Counted from the stretch's first letter, positions 16,855-27,041 are shown. The stretch is DNA of 37,140 bases from Thermoplasmata archaeon (GCA_021798415.1 JAJZGO010000005.1:1-37140), one strand, 5' to 3'. Numbers and translations: made by a program. The notes: generated by a model not told the origin, from the sequence alone.

Positions 16855-18132
16855 TCACTCGCGCTTCTTGACGTCCACGACGACGCCCGCCGCGACCGTC
16901 TGACCCATGTCCCGGACCGCGAAGCGGCCGAGCTGGGGGAACTCCTTGTACTTCTCGATGACGAGCGGCCGCTTCGGCGTGATCTTCACGACCGCGGCGT
17001 CTCCCGTCTTGAGCGTCTGGGGGTTCTCTTCGGCGACCTGGCCCGTCTTCGGGTCGAGGCGCTTCTGGAGTTCGGTGAACTCACAGGCGACCTGGGCCGT
17101 GTGGCAGTGGAAGACCGGCGTGTAGCCGACCGTGATGACGCTCGGGTGGTTCAGCACCTGGATGTTCGCGATGAAGCTCTCGACGACCGTCGGGGGGTTC
17201 GCGACGGGACCCGCGACGTCGCCGCGTCGGATGTCGTTCTTGTCGATGCCGCGGACGTTGAATCCGACGTTGTCGCCCGGGATCGCCTCGGAGACGGTCT
17301 CGTGGTGCATCTCGATCGACTTCACTTCGCCCGACTTCCCGCTCGGCAGGAAGATGATCTTGTCGCCGACCTTCAGCTTCCCGGTCTCGACACGGCCGAC
17401 GGGGACGGTGCCGATGCCCGTGATCGTGTAGACGTCCTGGACCGGGAGCCGGAGCGGCTTGTCGGTCGGCTTCTCGGGGACCTTCAGGTTGTCGAGCGCC
17501 TGGAGGAGCGTCGGGCCCTTGAACCACGGCATGTTCGGGCTCGCCTTGTTGATGTTGTCGTCCTTGAACGCCGAGATCGGGGCGAAGACGACCTGCTGGT
17601 CGATCTTGAAGCCGACGTTCTTGAGGAGCTTCGTCAGGTCCTCCTTGATCCCGTTGTACTTCGCCTCGGAGTAGTTGACCTCCTGGCGGTCCATCTTGTT
17701 GATCGCGCAGATGAGCTGGGTGACCCCGAGCGTCCGGGCGAGGAAGATGTGCTCCCGGGTCTGCTCTTGGACGCCTTCGGCGGCCGAGCAGACGAGCACG
17801 GCGGCGTCGGCCTGGCTGGTCCCCGTGATCATGTTCTTGACGAAATCGCGGTGGCCGGGGGCGTCGATGATCGTGAAGTAGTACTTCTGGGTGTCAAAAC
17901 GGCGGTGCGCGATGTCGATCGTGACGCCGCGCTCCCGCTCCTCCTTGAGGTCGTCCATCACCCAGGCGAACTCGAACGTCGCCTTCCCCTTCGCCTCGGC
18001 CTCCGCCCGGAACTTGTCGATCTCTTCCTGGCGAATGTAGCCGGTGTCGAGGAGCAGACGACCGACGGTCGTTGATTTGCCGTGGTCGACGTGGCCGATG
18101 AAGACGATGTTGAGGTGGGGCTTCTGTGCCAT
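16855..18132 (-). CDS. tuf: Translation elongation factor 1-alpha
   Basis: [31 protein letters not shown]...[17 protein letters not shown]...NKMDRQEV. Confidence 0.96.
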   Translation of the reverse strand: MAQKPHLNIVFIGHVDHGKSTTVGRLLLDTGYIRQEEIDKFRAEAEAKGKATFEFAWVMDDLKEERERGVTIDIAHRRFDTQKYYFTIIDAPGHRDFVKNMITGTSQADAAVLVCSAAEGVQEQTREHIFLARTLGVTQLICAINKMDRQEVNYSEAKYNGIKEDLTKLLKNVGFKIDQQVVFAPISAFKDDNINKASPNMPWFKGPTLLQALDNLKVPEKPTDKPLRLPVQDVYTITGIGTVPVGRVETGKLKVGDKIIFLPSGKSGEVKSIEMHHETVSEAIPGDNVGFNVRGIDKNDIRRGDVAGPVANPPTVVESFIANIQVLNHPSVITVGYTPVFHCHTAQVACEFTELQKRLDPKTGQVAEENPQTLKTGDAAVVKITPKRPLVIEKYKEFPQLGRFAVRDMGQTVAAGVVVDVKKRE

Positions 18133-18162
18133 GCGATGCTCCGGGCGCGCCCAAAAGGTGCC

Positions 18163-18172
18163 CCTATATAGG
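18163..18172 (-). promoter_or_regulatory. TATA box of tuf, perfect palindrome CCTATATAGG
   Basis: CCTATATAGG about 31-40 bp upstream of the tuf start at 18132. Confidence 0.65.
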
Positions 18173-18256
18173 CGTTGTCTCGCCGGAACACCGAGAGCGT
18201 CGCCGCACTCGACGTTCGCGGACCAGCGAATGGTGGGGCGCCGGACCGGAGCCGGG

Positions 18257-18313
18257 GTCCGGGTCCGCCCGGAGCCGGCCGCGCGGCCCACCGGCAACGG
18301 GCCGGACCCGGAC
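18257..18313. repeat. Long GC-rich imperfect hairpin between the VOC gene and tuf
   Basis: GTCCGGGTCCG pairs with CGGACCCGGAC (11 bp), CCCG with CGGG after one bulged C, 2x2 internal loop, GCCGG with CCGGC; about 20 bp in total. Confidence 0.7.
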
Positions 18314-18364
18314 GACCTCGCCGGGTCTTCTACGGCTCCGGGCCCGGTGCGGGGGCCGGACGGC

Positions 18365-18766
18365 CTACGGCTCGGGCATCACGACGTGCTCGTTTCCGTC
18401 CGGGTCCCGGATCGACGCCCACCAGCCCCACGGGTCCTTCCGGGGTTCCTGGTTGAACGCCACGCCCCGCGACTTGAGTTCCGCGCAGCTCGCGGCGAAG
18501 TCCTTGCCGGGCAGCCGGAGCAGGATCCCCGAGTTCCCGGGCTCGAGCGTTCCCTTCGGGTCGTACTCGGTGGTCTGGCAAAGGTGAAGTACGCCCGGCC
18601 GGCCGCGCCGGCCGACCGTCACCCAGTGCTCTTCGTCGTCGATCAGGTCGAGACCGAGCGTCGTCGTGTACCACTCCCGCGCCTTCTTGCGGTCGGAGAC
18701 GACGACCGCGACGCTGGAGAAATACGGTTTCTTGCCGGTCGGCTTCTTGGATTTTACGGGGGACAT
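18365..18766 (-). CDS. VOC (glyoxalase/bleomycin resistance-like) family protein
   Basis: [39 protein letters not shown]...[19 protein letters not shown]. Confidence 0.88.
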   Translation of the reverse strand: MSPVKSKKPTGKKPYFSSVAVVVSDRKKAREWYTTTLGLDLIDDEEHWVTVGRRGRPGVLHLCQTTEYDPKGTLEPGNSGILLRLPGKDFAASCAELKSRGVAFNQEPRKDPWGWWASIRDPDGNEHVVMPEP

Positions 18767-19010
18767 CGGGGACCTCGGCCGGACGAGGGGGCGCCCGCTT
18801 TTGAGCGGGGCGGGGAGGGGTGCTGAAACGGCCGACCGACGGTCCCGGCCCGTTTCCGACGTCGGGGGAGCCACCGGCGGTCGGTCCGGGGCCCTCCGGG
18901 GGAGGTCGGTCGATCGCCCGCGGTCCCCGATACCGGGCCGCGGTTGCCGGCACAAGCGATTTAGGGTGGGGGCGGGTCGGTCGTCCCGTTCGCGTGCTCC
19001 GGCGGTAACC

Positions 19011-19496
19011 GTGCCCGACCTGACCCTCCACACCGTGGGCGCCAGCCGGGCGTCGGTCGTCCGACTGATGGTCCCGACGGACGCGAACTTCATGGGCAAC
19101 GTCTTCGGCGGTCAGATTCTCGCCGAGGTCGACCGCGTGGCCTACATCACGGCCACCCGCCACGCGAAGTCCAATTGCGTGACGGCCTCGTTCGACCGCG
19201 TCGACTTCATCCTGCCGGTCCACGTGGGGGAGGTCGTCGACTTCGATGCGATGCTCACATTCGTCGGGCACTCGTCGATGGAGGTCTCGGTCCGCGTGCG
19301 GTCCGAAGCGCTCGCCGGCAGCGCGCCCCAGCTCGTCGGGGAGGCGTTCGTCACGATGGTGGCGGTCGACCCTCACGGGCGACCGGTGCCCGTCCCACCG
19401 CTCGTCCTCGAGACCGACGAGGAGCGTCGGCGCTTCGAGGAAGGTCGCCGGCGGATGGAGGCCCGGCGACGGACGCGTTTGGCCGAATCCCGATAG
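19011..19496 (+). CDS. Hotdog-fold acyl-CoA thioesterase
   Basis: VRLMVPTDANFMGNVFGGQILAEVDRVAYITATRHAKSNCVTASFDRVDFILPVHVGEVV; GTG start at 19011. Confidence 0.88.
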   Translation: MPDLTLHTVGASRASVVRLMVPTDANFMGNVFGGQILAEVDRVAYITATRHAKSNCVTASFDRVDFILPVHVGEVVDFDAMLTFVGHSSMEVSVRVRSEALAGSAPQLVGEAFVTMVAVDPHGRPVPVPPLVLETDEERRRFEEGRRRMEARRRTRLAESR

Positions 19497-19504
19497 GAAG
19501 AACC

Positions 19505-19963
19505 ATGCTGTGCGAAATGTGCGGAAAGGAATCTGAGACCGTGAGCCGGGTGCGGATCGAAGGCACGATCCTCCGGCTCTGCCCCGATTGCGCTCGATTC
19601 GGAACCCCGATCGACCCGCCGGCCCCGGCCGCGACGGGCGCCGTGCCGGTCGGCCGGGCACGGGCCTCGGGCGGCCCCGCCAGCCACTCGGCCGGGGGAG
19701 GGCGACGCCTCGAGGAACGGGACCTCTACCAGGACATCGGCGAGATGGAACTCGCCCCCGACTGGTACAAGCGCGTGCGCGTGGCCCGCGAGGCCCTCGC
19801 CTGGACGCCCGAAGACCTCGGGAAGAAGCTCAACGAGAAGAAGTCGGTCGTGCTGAAGCTCGAGTCGGGGAGCCTTCGTCCGCCCGACGCGCTCGTGCGC
19901 AAGATCGAGCACCTGCTCCGGGTCCGCCTGCGGGCCGAGCCGGAGGCGACCGGACCGGCCTAG
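19505..19963 (+). CDS. Archaeal multiprotein bridging factor 1-like (Zn ribbon + HTH)
   Basis: MLCEMCGKESETVSRVRIEGTILRLCPDCARFG plus HTH LAWTPEDLGKKLNEKKSVVLKLESGSLRPPDALVRKIEHLL. Confidence 0.88.
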   Translation: MLCEMCGKESETVSRVRIEGTILRLCPDCARFGTPIDPPAPAATGAVPVGRARASGGPASHSAGGGRRLEERDLYQDIGEMELAPDWYKRVRVAREALAWTPEDLGKKLNEKKSVVLKLESGSLRPPDALVRKIEHLLRVRLRAEPEATGPA

Positions 19964-20349
19964 GGCGACGCGCGCGCGGCCCGCGAGGGTCCGCCGTCGC
20001 CCGCCATCGGCGGTGGGGGACCCCGGCGGCTGTGCGGTGAGCGGCCGGTCGGGGGGCCGACCGGGCGCTCGAGTCCGACCTGCGTGCCGACCTCGGCCCG
20101 CACGAACCCCGAAACGGAGGCGCCCTCGAGCACCCCTCTTAGGTCGGCCGAGTAACGCGCGAGCAACCGGTCGCTCCAGGCGAGGTACCCCAGCCCGACG
20201 GCCGCGAGACCCCCGACCGCCGCGAGCCCGGCCGCGTCGTACGGCATCTCGAGGGCCGCCAGCACGAGCCCGACCACAAGGCCCAAGACGGCCGCCAGGG
20301 CTCGCCAGACGCTTCGGTGGGCTCGGCGGTCGCGGTGCGAGAACGTCAT
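19960..20349 (-). CDS. Hypothetical membrane protein
   Basis: Start at 20349 (MTFSHRDRRAHRSVWRALAAVLGLVVGLVLAALEMPYDAAGLAAVGGLAAVGLGYLAW...); shares a CTAG stop-stop overlap with the upstream gene. Confidence 0.55.
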   Translation of the reverse strand: MTFSHRDRRAHRSVWRALAAVLGLVVGLVLAALEMPYDAAGLAAVGGLAAVGLGYLAWSDRLLARYSADLRGVLEGASVSGFVRAEVGTQVGLERPVGPPTGRSPHSRRGPPPPMAGDGGPSRAARASP

Positions 20350-20380
20350 CGTCGGTCCGACGCCACCCCGCCGGGCGGCG

Positions 20381-21343
<963 letters not shown>

Positions 21344-21541
21344 GGTCGGGGAAAGACGACGACGGCCCAAAATGGTTCCGCCGCCGACCCGGATACCGCC
21401 GGGGGCCGCCGAGGCGAGAGTCCGTAGCGGACCGTGTGCCAAACGGCGGGGAACACTCCGGTCCGTTGCGGGGCCCGGGAGGACCCCGACCCCGTGCGCA
21501 CGTTAAGAACCGGGCCCGGCTGGGGCGGCGGAGGCGTCACG

Positions 21542-22966
21542 ATGCCGGCACGTTCGAAGGCGAGACGACCGACCGCCCGTCCGCGGACCGCCCGACCGAA
21601 GACCCCGCCCTCGAGGGGCCGTCGGGTCTACATGGTGACGGGAGGGCTCACGAAGTTCGCCAAGGCCCATCCGGCGATGGACTTCCGGCTGATGGTGAAG
21701 CGCGCGTACGACTACGCGCTCAAGGGGGTCCCGGGCCTGACCGCCGACCGGATCGACGGCACCCGTATCTCCTACTTCTCCGACCACTTTGCCCGCCAAC
21801 TCAAGGCGGCGAGCATGGTCCAGGATTACCTCGGAATGAACCCGAAGGGGTCGGTGCGCATCGAGTGGGGAGGCGCGACCGGCGGCGAGTGCTTCCAGGC
21901 CGCCTACGAGGCCGTCGCGAGCGGTCGGATGGACGTCTGCCTCGCGGCCGGCTTCGAGACGATGAGCCGTGTGGCGACGTGGAAGGGCAACGAGTTCATC
22001 GCGCTCGCTTCGGACACGAACTTCGACTTTCCCCTCGGGGGATTCTACACGGGCTACTACGCGCTGATGGTCGTCCGCCACATCTACGAGTACCTGCGGC
22101 AGGGGAAGTACGCCGACGTGAAGGACGAACGCGAAGCGCAGCGTCTCGCGATCGCCGAGGGCTCGCGGATCATGAGCAAGGTCTCGGTGAAGAACCACCG
22201 CAACGCGCTCCACAACCCGTACGCTCAGTACCCGAAACGACTGACCGTCGAGGACGTCCTCAATTCCGAGATGATCAGCTACCCGCTCACGCGCGAACAG
22301 ATCTGCACGATGAGCGACGGGGCCGCCGTGGCGGTCCTCTGCACGGAGGAGCGGGCGAAGGAGTTCACCGACCGCCCCGTTCGCATCACGGGAGTGGGGT
22401 GCGGAACGGACACCATGCGGCTCGCGGACCGCCCGTTCGGACGCGTCCCCCTGCTTCCCCACGAGCGGGCGCGCGACTACGAGGACCTCGAGTACCCGGG
22501 CGTCCACTCCTTCCGCGCGGGGCGGACGGCCGGCATCGAGGCGTACCGGATGGCGGGGATCTCCCGGCCGACCGCGGAGCTCGACTTCATCGAGCTGCAC
22601 GACGCGTACGCGTCGAGCGAGATCCAGACGTACGAGGACCTCGGGCTGTGCCGATACGGCGAGGGATACGACTTCGTCGAGCAGGGCGACCCGTTCCTGA
22701 AGGGGATCGACTACGGCTTCTCCACGCCGAGGGCCGGCACGATGCCCGTGAACCCCTCGGGCGGCCTCATCGCGTGCGGCCACCCGGTCGGGGCGACCGG
22801 GCTCATGCAGGGGGTCTTTGCGTTCTGGCAGCTCCAAGGGACCATCGGCAAGCACTTCGGGGACCCGACCCTCCAGCTCAACAACCCCCGTCGCGGCGCG
22901 ATCCACAGCCACGCCGGCACCGGCTCGAGCGTGACGGTCTCGATCCTCGAGAGGGGGTTCCGATGA
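21542..22966 (+). CDS. Thiolase-family protein (archaeal acetyl-CoA acyltransferase/SCP-x type)
   Basis: EWGGATGGECFQAAYEAVASGRMDVCLAAGFETMSRV; NPSGGLIACGHPVGATGLMQ; HSHAGTGSSVTVSILER. Confidence 0.9.
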   Translation: MPARSKARRPTARPRTARPKTPPSRGRRVYMVTGGLTKFAKAHPAMDFRLMVKRAYDYALKGVPGLTADRIDGTRISYFSDHFARQLKAASMVQDYLGMNPKGSVRIEWGGATGGECFQAAYEAVASGRMDVCLAAGFETMSRVATWKGNEFIALASDTNFDFPLGGFYTGYYALMVVRHIYEYLRQGKYADVKDEREAQRLAIAEGSRIMSKVSVKNHRNALHNPYAQYPKRLTVEDVLNSEMISYPLTREQICTMSDGAAVAVLCTEERAKEFTDRPVRITGVGCGTDTMRLADRPFGRVPLLPHERARDYEDLEYPGVHSFRAGRTAGIEAYRMAGISRPTAELDFIELHDAYASSEIQTYEDLGLCRYGEGYDFVEQGDPFLKGIDYGFSTPRAGTMPVNPSGGLIACGHPVGATGLMQGVFAFWQLQGTIGKHFGDPTLQLNNPRRGAIHSHAGTGSSVTVSILERGFR

Positions 22967-23490
22967 GCGCGCGGCCCCCGACCCTGACGAAGTTCCGTGA
23001 CGTCCAGACCGAGCTCGAGAAGAGCGGCGCCGCGATCTTCCGAGACTCGGACGGCGTGGAGAGCCTGATCATCCGCTACCCCTACGCCATCTCCTACATC
23101 CACAGCTACGCCGAAGACACTCCGTTCTTCCTCGGGCTCGCCGAAGGCCGGCTGCGCGGCTCGAAGTGCCGCCGGCCGAAGTGCAAGTTCGTGTTCGCGA
23201 CCCCCCGCAGCCACTGCATGGTCTGTGGGGCGCCGACCGAATGGATCGACCTGCCGACCCACGGCCGGGTCCACTCCTGGACGACCTGCCACTTCGGCGG
23301 CGAGGCGTTCCTGAAGGAGACGCCGTACAACCTCGCGCTCGTCGAGTTCGAGGGGGCGGGGAGCCTCCTCCTCGTGCGCCTCAAGGACTGCGGGGAATCC
23401 GACCTCTTCATCGGGATGCGGGTGGAAGCGCGGTTCGAACCGAACCCGAAGTACTCGGTCACCGACGTCTGGTTCGTCCCCTCGGCCTGA
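22963..23490 (+). CDS. Zn-ribbon OB-fold protein (DUF35 type), thiolase partner
   Basis: GSKCRRPKCKFVFATPRSHCMVCGAPTEWIDLPTHGRVHSWTTCHFGGEAF; ATG overlaps the thiolase stop by 4 bp. Confidence 0.9.
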   Translation: MSARPPTLTKFRDVQTELEKSGAAIFRDSDGVESLIIRYPYAISYIHSYAEDTPFFLGLAEGRLRGSKCRRPKCKFVFATPRSHCMVCGAPTEWIDLPTHGRVHSWTTCHFGGEAFLKETPYNLALVEFEGAGSLLLVRLKDCGESDLFIGMRVEARFEPNPKYSVTDVWFVPSA

Positions 23491-23500
23491 GCGTCCCGAC

Positions 23501-23528
23501 GGAAGGGGGCGGCCGTCCGCCGCCTTCC
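23501..23528 (+). terminator. Hairpin after the DUF35 gene
   Basis: GGAAGGGGGCGG-ccgt-CCGCCGCCTTCC, 11 of 12 positions pair, 10 bp after the stop; no clear U-tract. Confidence 0.45.
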
Positions 23529-23579
23529 CGAGTCCCGAACGGCGCGCCGCGCCCCCGGCCGGACCCCCTCCCCGGGGTT

Positions 23580-23597
23580 CGTAAAACCGGATTTACG
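23580..23597. promoter_or_regulatory. Near-palindrome CGTAAAACCGGATTTACG upstream of the cupredoxin gene
   Basis: CGTAAA-a-CCGG-a-TTTACG, 16 of 18 bases symmetric, 36 bp upstream of ATG 23633, in the position of a TATA box. Confidence 0.5.
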
Positions 23598-23632
23598 GGA
23601 CGCCTAAGTACCCTTCCGGCCGACGGACGACC

Positions 23633-24181
23633 ATGAAGGACTCGGATTGGTTCGGGGCGGTGGCCCTGATCGCCGCGGTGCTCGTGGTCCTCGTCGGCGG
23701 CTGGGCGCTGTCGGCGCAGGGATCGGGGTCCGCGCCGGCGACGAGCGCCACGACGACGAGCGTGAGCTACCTCAACCTCACGATCGCGATCAACGCCACG
23801 ACGGGGATGCCTCAGTACCTGCCCGCGAACTTCTCCGTCCCTCGCGGCGAAGTGAAGGTAACGCTCACCGACGAGGACCTCGTGGCGAACTGGTCGACCT
23901 GCCCGTGCCAAGTGACGGGCACGGTCGGCAACACCGAGTCGATCAACGGCTCCGCGCCGGTGTCGGCCGTGAATCCGATGGACGTAGCCCACACGTTCTC
24001 GGTCCCCCAGCTGGGGATCAACGTCTACAGTCCGGGGCAGAGCACGATCACGTTCACGCTCTCGCTCGACCGGACCGGCCAGTTCTCCTGGTTCTGCGAG
24101 GACCCGTGCGGCGCCGACGGTCTCACCGGTGCCCCGATGGGCGTGCCGGGCTACATGAGCGGCACGATGACGGTCTTCTAG
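23633..24181 (+). CDS. Membrane-anchored cupredoxin with CuA/COX2-like C-terminus
   Basis: N-terminal TM; AHTFSVPQLGINVYSPGQSTITFTLSLDRTGQFSWFCEDPCGADGLTGAPMGVPGYMSGTMTVF resembles the COX2 H...C-x3-C...M ligand pattern. Confidence 0.8.
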   Translation: MKDSDWFGAVALIAAVLVVLVGGWALSAQGSGSAPATSATTTSVSYLNLTIAINATTGMPQYLPANFSVPRGEVKVTLTDEDLVANWSTCPCQVTGTVGNTESINGSAPVSAVNPMDVAHTFSVPQLGINVYSPGQSTITFTLSLDRTGQFSWFCEDPCGADGLTGAPMGVPGYMSGTMTVF

Positions 24182-24248
24182 GCGGGCACCGGCCCGCCGG
24201 CGGACGCCGCACCCGCGAGCCGTCCTAGGGTGCGGTCGACCGGAAGAA

Positions 24249-24322
24249 TGCCGCGGGCCGGGCTTGAACCGGCGGCTTCAAGATCTTCAGTCTTGCACTC
24301 TCCCAAACTGAGTTACCGCGGC
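24249..24322 (-). tRNA. tRNA-Phe(GAA)
   Basis: Minus strand GCCGCGGTAACTCAGTTTGGGAGAGTGCAAGACTGAAGATCTTGAAGCCGCCGGTTCAAGCCCGGCCCGCGGCA: acceptor GCCGCGG/CCGCGGC, anticodon arm CAAGA-CTGAAGA-TCTTG, T-arm GCCGG-TTCAAGC-CCGGC; no intron, no encoded CCA. Confidence 0.95.
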
Positions 24323-24476
24323 GCGCTCGACCCCGACCTTCCGCGGCGTATAAAGAGTGTCCGCGGTCGGTCCGATGCGCTCCGGTCGGGCCGCCGGAGG
24401 TCCGACCGGCGCGTCGGCTCCGGCCGAACGCGCGCGCTCACGTTCGAGCGCCGACCGGGGCGGCCCCCTCCCCTCG

Positions 24477-24487
24477 ATTTTATCTAA
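24477..24487 (+). promoter_or_regulatory. TATA-like box for topA
   Basis: ATTTTATCTAA about 25-35 bp upstream of GTG 24512. Confidence 0.5.
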
Positions 24488-24511
24488 TCCGCGCCGCCTT
24501 CGACGAGCGCC

Positions 24512-26983
24512 GTGACCCGTACCCTCGTCGTCAGCGAGAAGTTCAACACCGCGCTGCGGATCGCGGTCGTCCTCTCCGACGGCCGCATGAAGCGTTCGCG
24601 GATCGAGGGGACGAACGTCTTCGAGTTCGAGCGACCGGACGGGACGTATCTCGTCACCGGCCTTCGCGGCCACATCGTCGAGCTCGACTATCCGAAGGAG
24701 CTCTCGGAGTGGTCGTTCGATAGCCTCCCCCGGCTCCTCGAGACGCCGCCCCTCAAGCGGGTCACGGAGACCGGGATCGTGGCGGCGCTCCAGTCGCTCG
24801 TGCGCGACTGCGACCGGGTCATCATCGCGACCGATTTCGACCGGGAAGGGGAGCTGATCGGGCTCGAGTGCCTCGAGCTTCTCGAGAAGGTCCGGCCCGG
24901 CATCGCCGTGGCGCGGGCTCGCTACAGCGCCCTCACGAGGGAGGCGATCGAGACGAGCTTCGCGAACCTCGAGCACCTCGACCGAGCGCTCGCGGAGGCG
25001 GCCGAGGCGCGCCAGGAGATCGACCTCGTCTGGGGCGCGCTGCTCACCCGGTTCCTCTCGCTGACCGCCGAGCAGCGGGGCCGAAGCTTCCTCTCGGTGG
25101 GGCGGGTCCAGACGCCCACGCTCGCCCTCCTGGTCGAGCGCGACCAGGCGATCAAGGAGTTCGTTCCCACCCCGTTCTACCAGATCGTCGCGACATCGGA
25201 CAAGGGCGGCGAGGAGTTCCGGCTCGCCCACGCCCACGGGACGTGGGAAGAGAAGGCGGCCGCCGAGGAGGTCCACCGCCGGCTCGAGGGGGCGAGCGAA
25301 GGCGTCGTGCGGGAGTTCCGGGAGGAGGAGAGCCGCCGTCGCCCTCCCGTGCCGTTCTCGACGACGCTGTTCGTCGCGGAGGCGACCCGGCTCGGCCTGG
25401 GCGCCGCGAACGCGATGCGGATCGCCGAGGACCTCTACACGCAGGGACTCATCAGCTACCCCCGTACGGACAACACGGTCTATCCCCGCGGCCTCGGTCT
25501 CCGCTCGCTGGTCGAGAAGTTCGTCGACGGTCCGTTCGGCGAGGCCGCGAAGTTCGTCCTCGAGCAGCCGTCGTTCCGTCCGACCCGCGGCCGGACCGAG
25601 ACGACCGACCACCCACCGATCTACCCGACGGGCGCGGTCGATCCGAAGAAGCTGCGGGCCGACCACGCTCGCCTGTACGAGCTCGTGGTCCGGCGGTTCT
25701 TCGCGACGCTGAGCCCGGAAGCGGTCGGCTGGACTCGCAGCGCGACGGTCGAGGTCCGGGGCGAGCCGTTCGAGGCGAAGGGCCACCGGGTGACCGACCC
25801 CGGCTGGTACCGGGTCTACCCGTACTCCCAGCCCGACGAGGCTCCTCTCCCGGTGCTCACGGTCGACGAGGCCGTCCCGATCCGCGACGTGCGGCTCGTC
25901 GAGGACCATACGAAGCCGCCCCGCCGGTTCACTCAGGGGTCGCTCATCCAGGAGATGGAGCGGCTCGGTCTCGGGACCAAGAGCACGCGCCACGACGTCC
26001 TCCAGAAGCTCTTCGACCGCCGGTACGTCAACCAGCGGCAGCTCGAGCCGACGACCACGGGGATCGCCGTCGCGGAGGCGTTGAAGGCCCACGCGCCGCT
26101 GATCACCCGCCCCGAGATGACGCACCGTCTCGAGGAGGACATGGGTCGGGTCGCCGAGTCGAAGAAACCGAAGGCGGAGGTCCTCGAAGAGTCGCGGGAG
26201 ATGCTCCGCGAAGCGTACGCGCTGCTCGCGGCGAACGCGGGCGGCGTCAAGGAGACCTTGACGGGCGCCCTCGACCGCCAGCACTTCGTCGGCCCGTGCG
26301 CGAGGTGCGGAGGCGCCCTGCGTCTCGCCCGCAGTCCGCGCGGCTCGCGCTGGGTCCAGTGCGTGAACAACCCCACGACGTGCACCGCGACGTACGCGCT
26401 CCCGTCCGCCGGGTTCGTGGAGCCGGCGCCCGAGTTCCTCTGCGGCGTCTGCAAGGTGCCGCGCGTGAAGATCATCTTCCGCGGCCAGCGGCCGGATCTC
26501 TACTGCATCAACCCGGAGTGCAGCGAGCACCACCGTGCGTTCCGCATCGGCGTCTGCCCGAGCTGCGGAAGCCCGCTCCAGATCCGTTATTCGTTCGCGG
26601 GCAAGCGGTTCGTCGGCTGCTCGGGCTACCCGACCTGTCGGGTCACCTACCCGCTCCCGCAGCGCGGCAAGCTCGAAAAGGACCAGCCCCCGTGCCCGGT
26701 CTGCCGCGCGCCGGTCGTCACGGCGATCGAGGCCGGCCGGCCCCCATGGACGCTCTGCATCAACCCGGCATGCCCCACCCGCGCGAAGCCCGAAAAGGCC
26801 GAGACGCCGGCGGCGAAGGCGAAACGCGCTCGCGCCCGCCCGAAGGCCGCGACCGCCTCTCGCCCCCGGGCCCGACCGGGAGCGGCCGCCGGGGGGACCC
26901 CCCGCCCGCGGCGACGCGCGTCGAAATCGGCCCCCGGCCCAGCGCCCGGCGAGCCCGCGGGAACCGCCGCGGCACCGCCTTAG
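24512..26983 (+). CDS. topA: DNA topoisomerase I (type IA) with C-terminal Zn fingers and basic tail
   Basis: IIATDFDREGELIGLECLELL; GLISYPRTDNTVYP; LGTKSTRHDVLQKLFDRRYV; CxxC pairs CARCGG, CGVCK, CPSCGS, CPVCR; K/R/A/P-rich C-terminus. Confidence 0.94.
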   Translation: MTRTLVVSEKFNTALRIAVVLSDGRMKRSRIEGTNVFEFERPDGTYLVTGLRGHIVELDYPKELSEWSFDSLPRLLETPPLKRVTETGIVAALQSLVRDCDRVIIATDFDREGELIGLECLELLEKVRPGIAVARARYSALTREAIETSFANLEHLDRALAEAAEARQEIDLVWGALLTRFLSLTAEQRGRSFLSVGRVQTPTLALLVERDQAIKEFVPTPFYQIVATSDKGGEEFRLAHAHGTWEEKAAAEEVHRRLEGASEGVVREFREEESRRRPPVPFSTTLFVAEATRLGLGAANAMRIAEDLYTQGLISYPRTDNTVYPRGLGLRSLVEKFVDGPFGEAAKFVLEQPSFRPTRGRTETTDHPPIYPTGAVDPKKLRADHARLYELVVRRFFATLSPEAVGWTRSATVEVRGEPFEAKGHRVTDPGWYRVYPYSQPDEAPLPVLTVDEAVPIRDVRLVEDHTKPPRRFTQGSLIQEMERLGLGTKSTRHDVLQKLFDRRYVNQRQLEPTTTGIAVAEALKAHAPLITRPEMTHRLEEDMGRVAESKKPKAEVLEESREMLREAYALLAANAGGVKETLTGALDRQHFVGPCARCGGALRLARSPRGSRWVQCVNNPTTCTATYALPSAGFVEPAPEFLCGVCKVPRVKIIFRGQRPDLYCINPECSEHHRAFRIGVCPSCGSPLQIRYSFAGKRFVGCSGYPTCRVTYPLPQRGKLEKDQPPCPVCRAPVVTAIEAGRPPWTLCINPACPTRAKPEKAETPAAKAKRARARPKAATASRPRARPGAAAGGTPRPRRRASKSAPGPAPGEPAGTAAAPP

Positions 26984-27006
26984 CGCGGGCGGCCGAAAGT
27001 CGGGCT

Positions 27007-27041
27007 GGGAGCATCGAGCGGCCTAAAGGGTCGACGCTCCC
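27007..27041 (+). terminator. Hairpin after topA
   Basis: GGGAGC-a-TCGA ... TCGA-c-GCTCCC with a 13-nt loop. Confidence 0.4.

Noticed and set aside
24287-26533. 748-aa minus-strand ORF
   Set aside because: Antisense to topA and tRNA-Phe; shadow ORF
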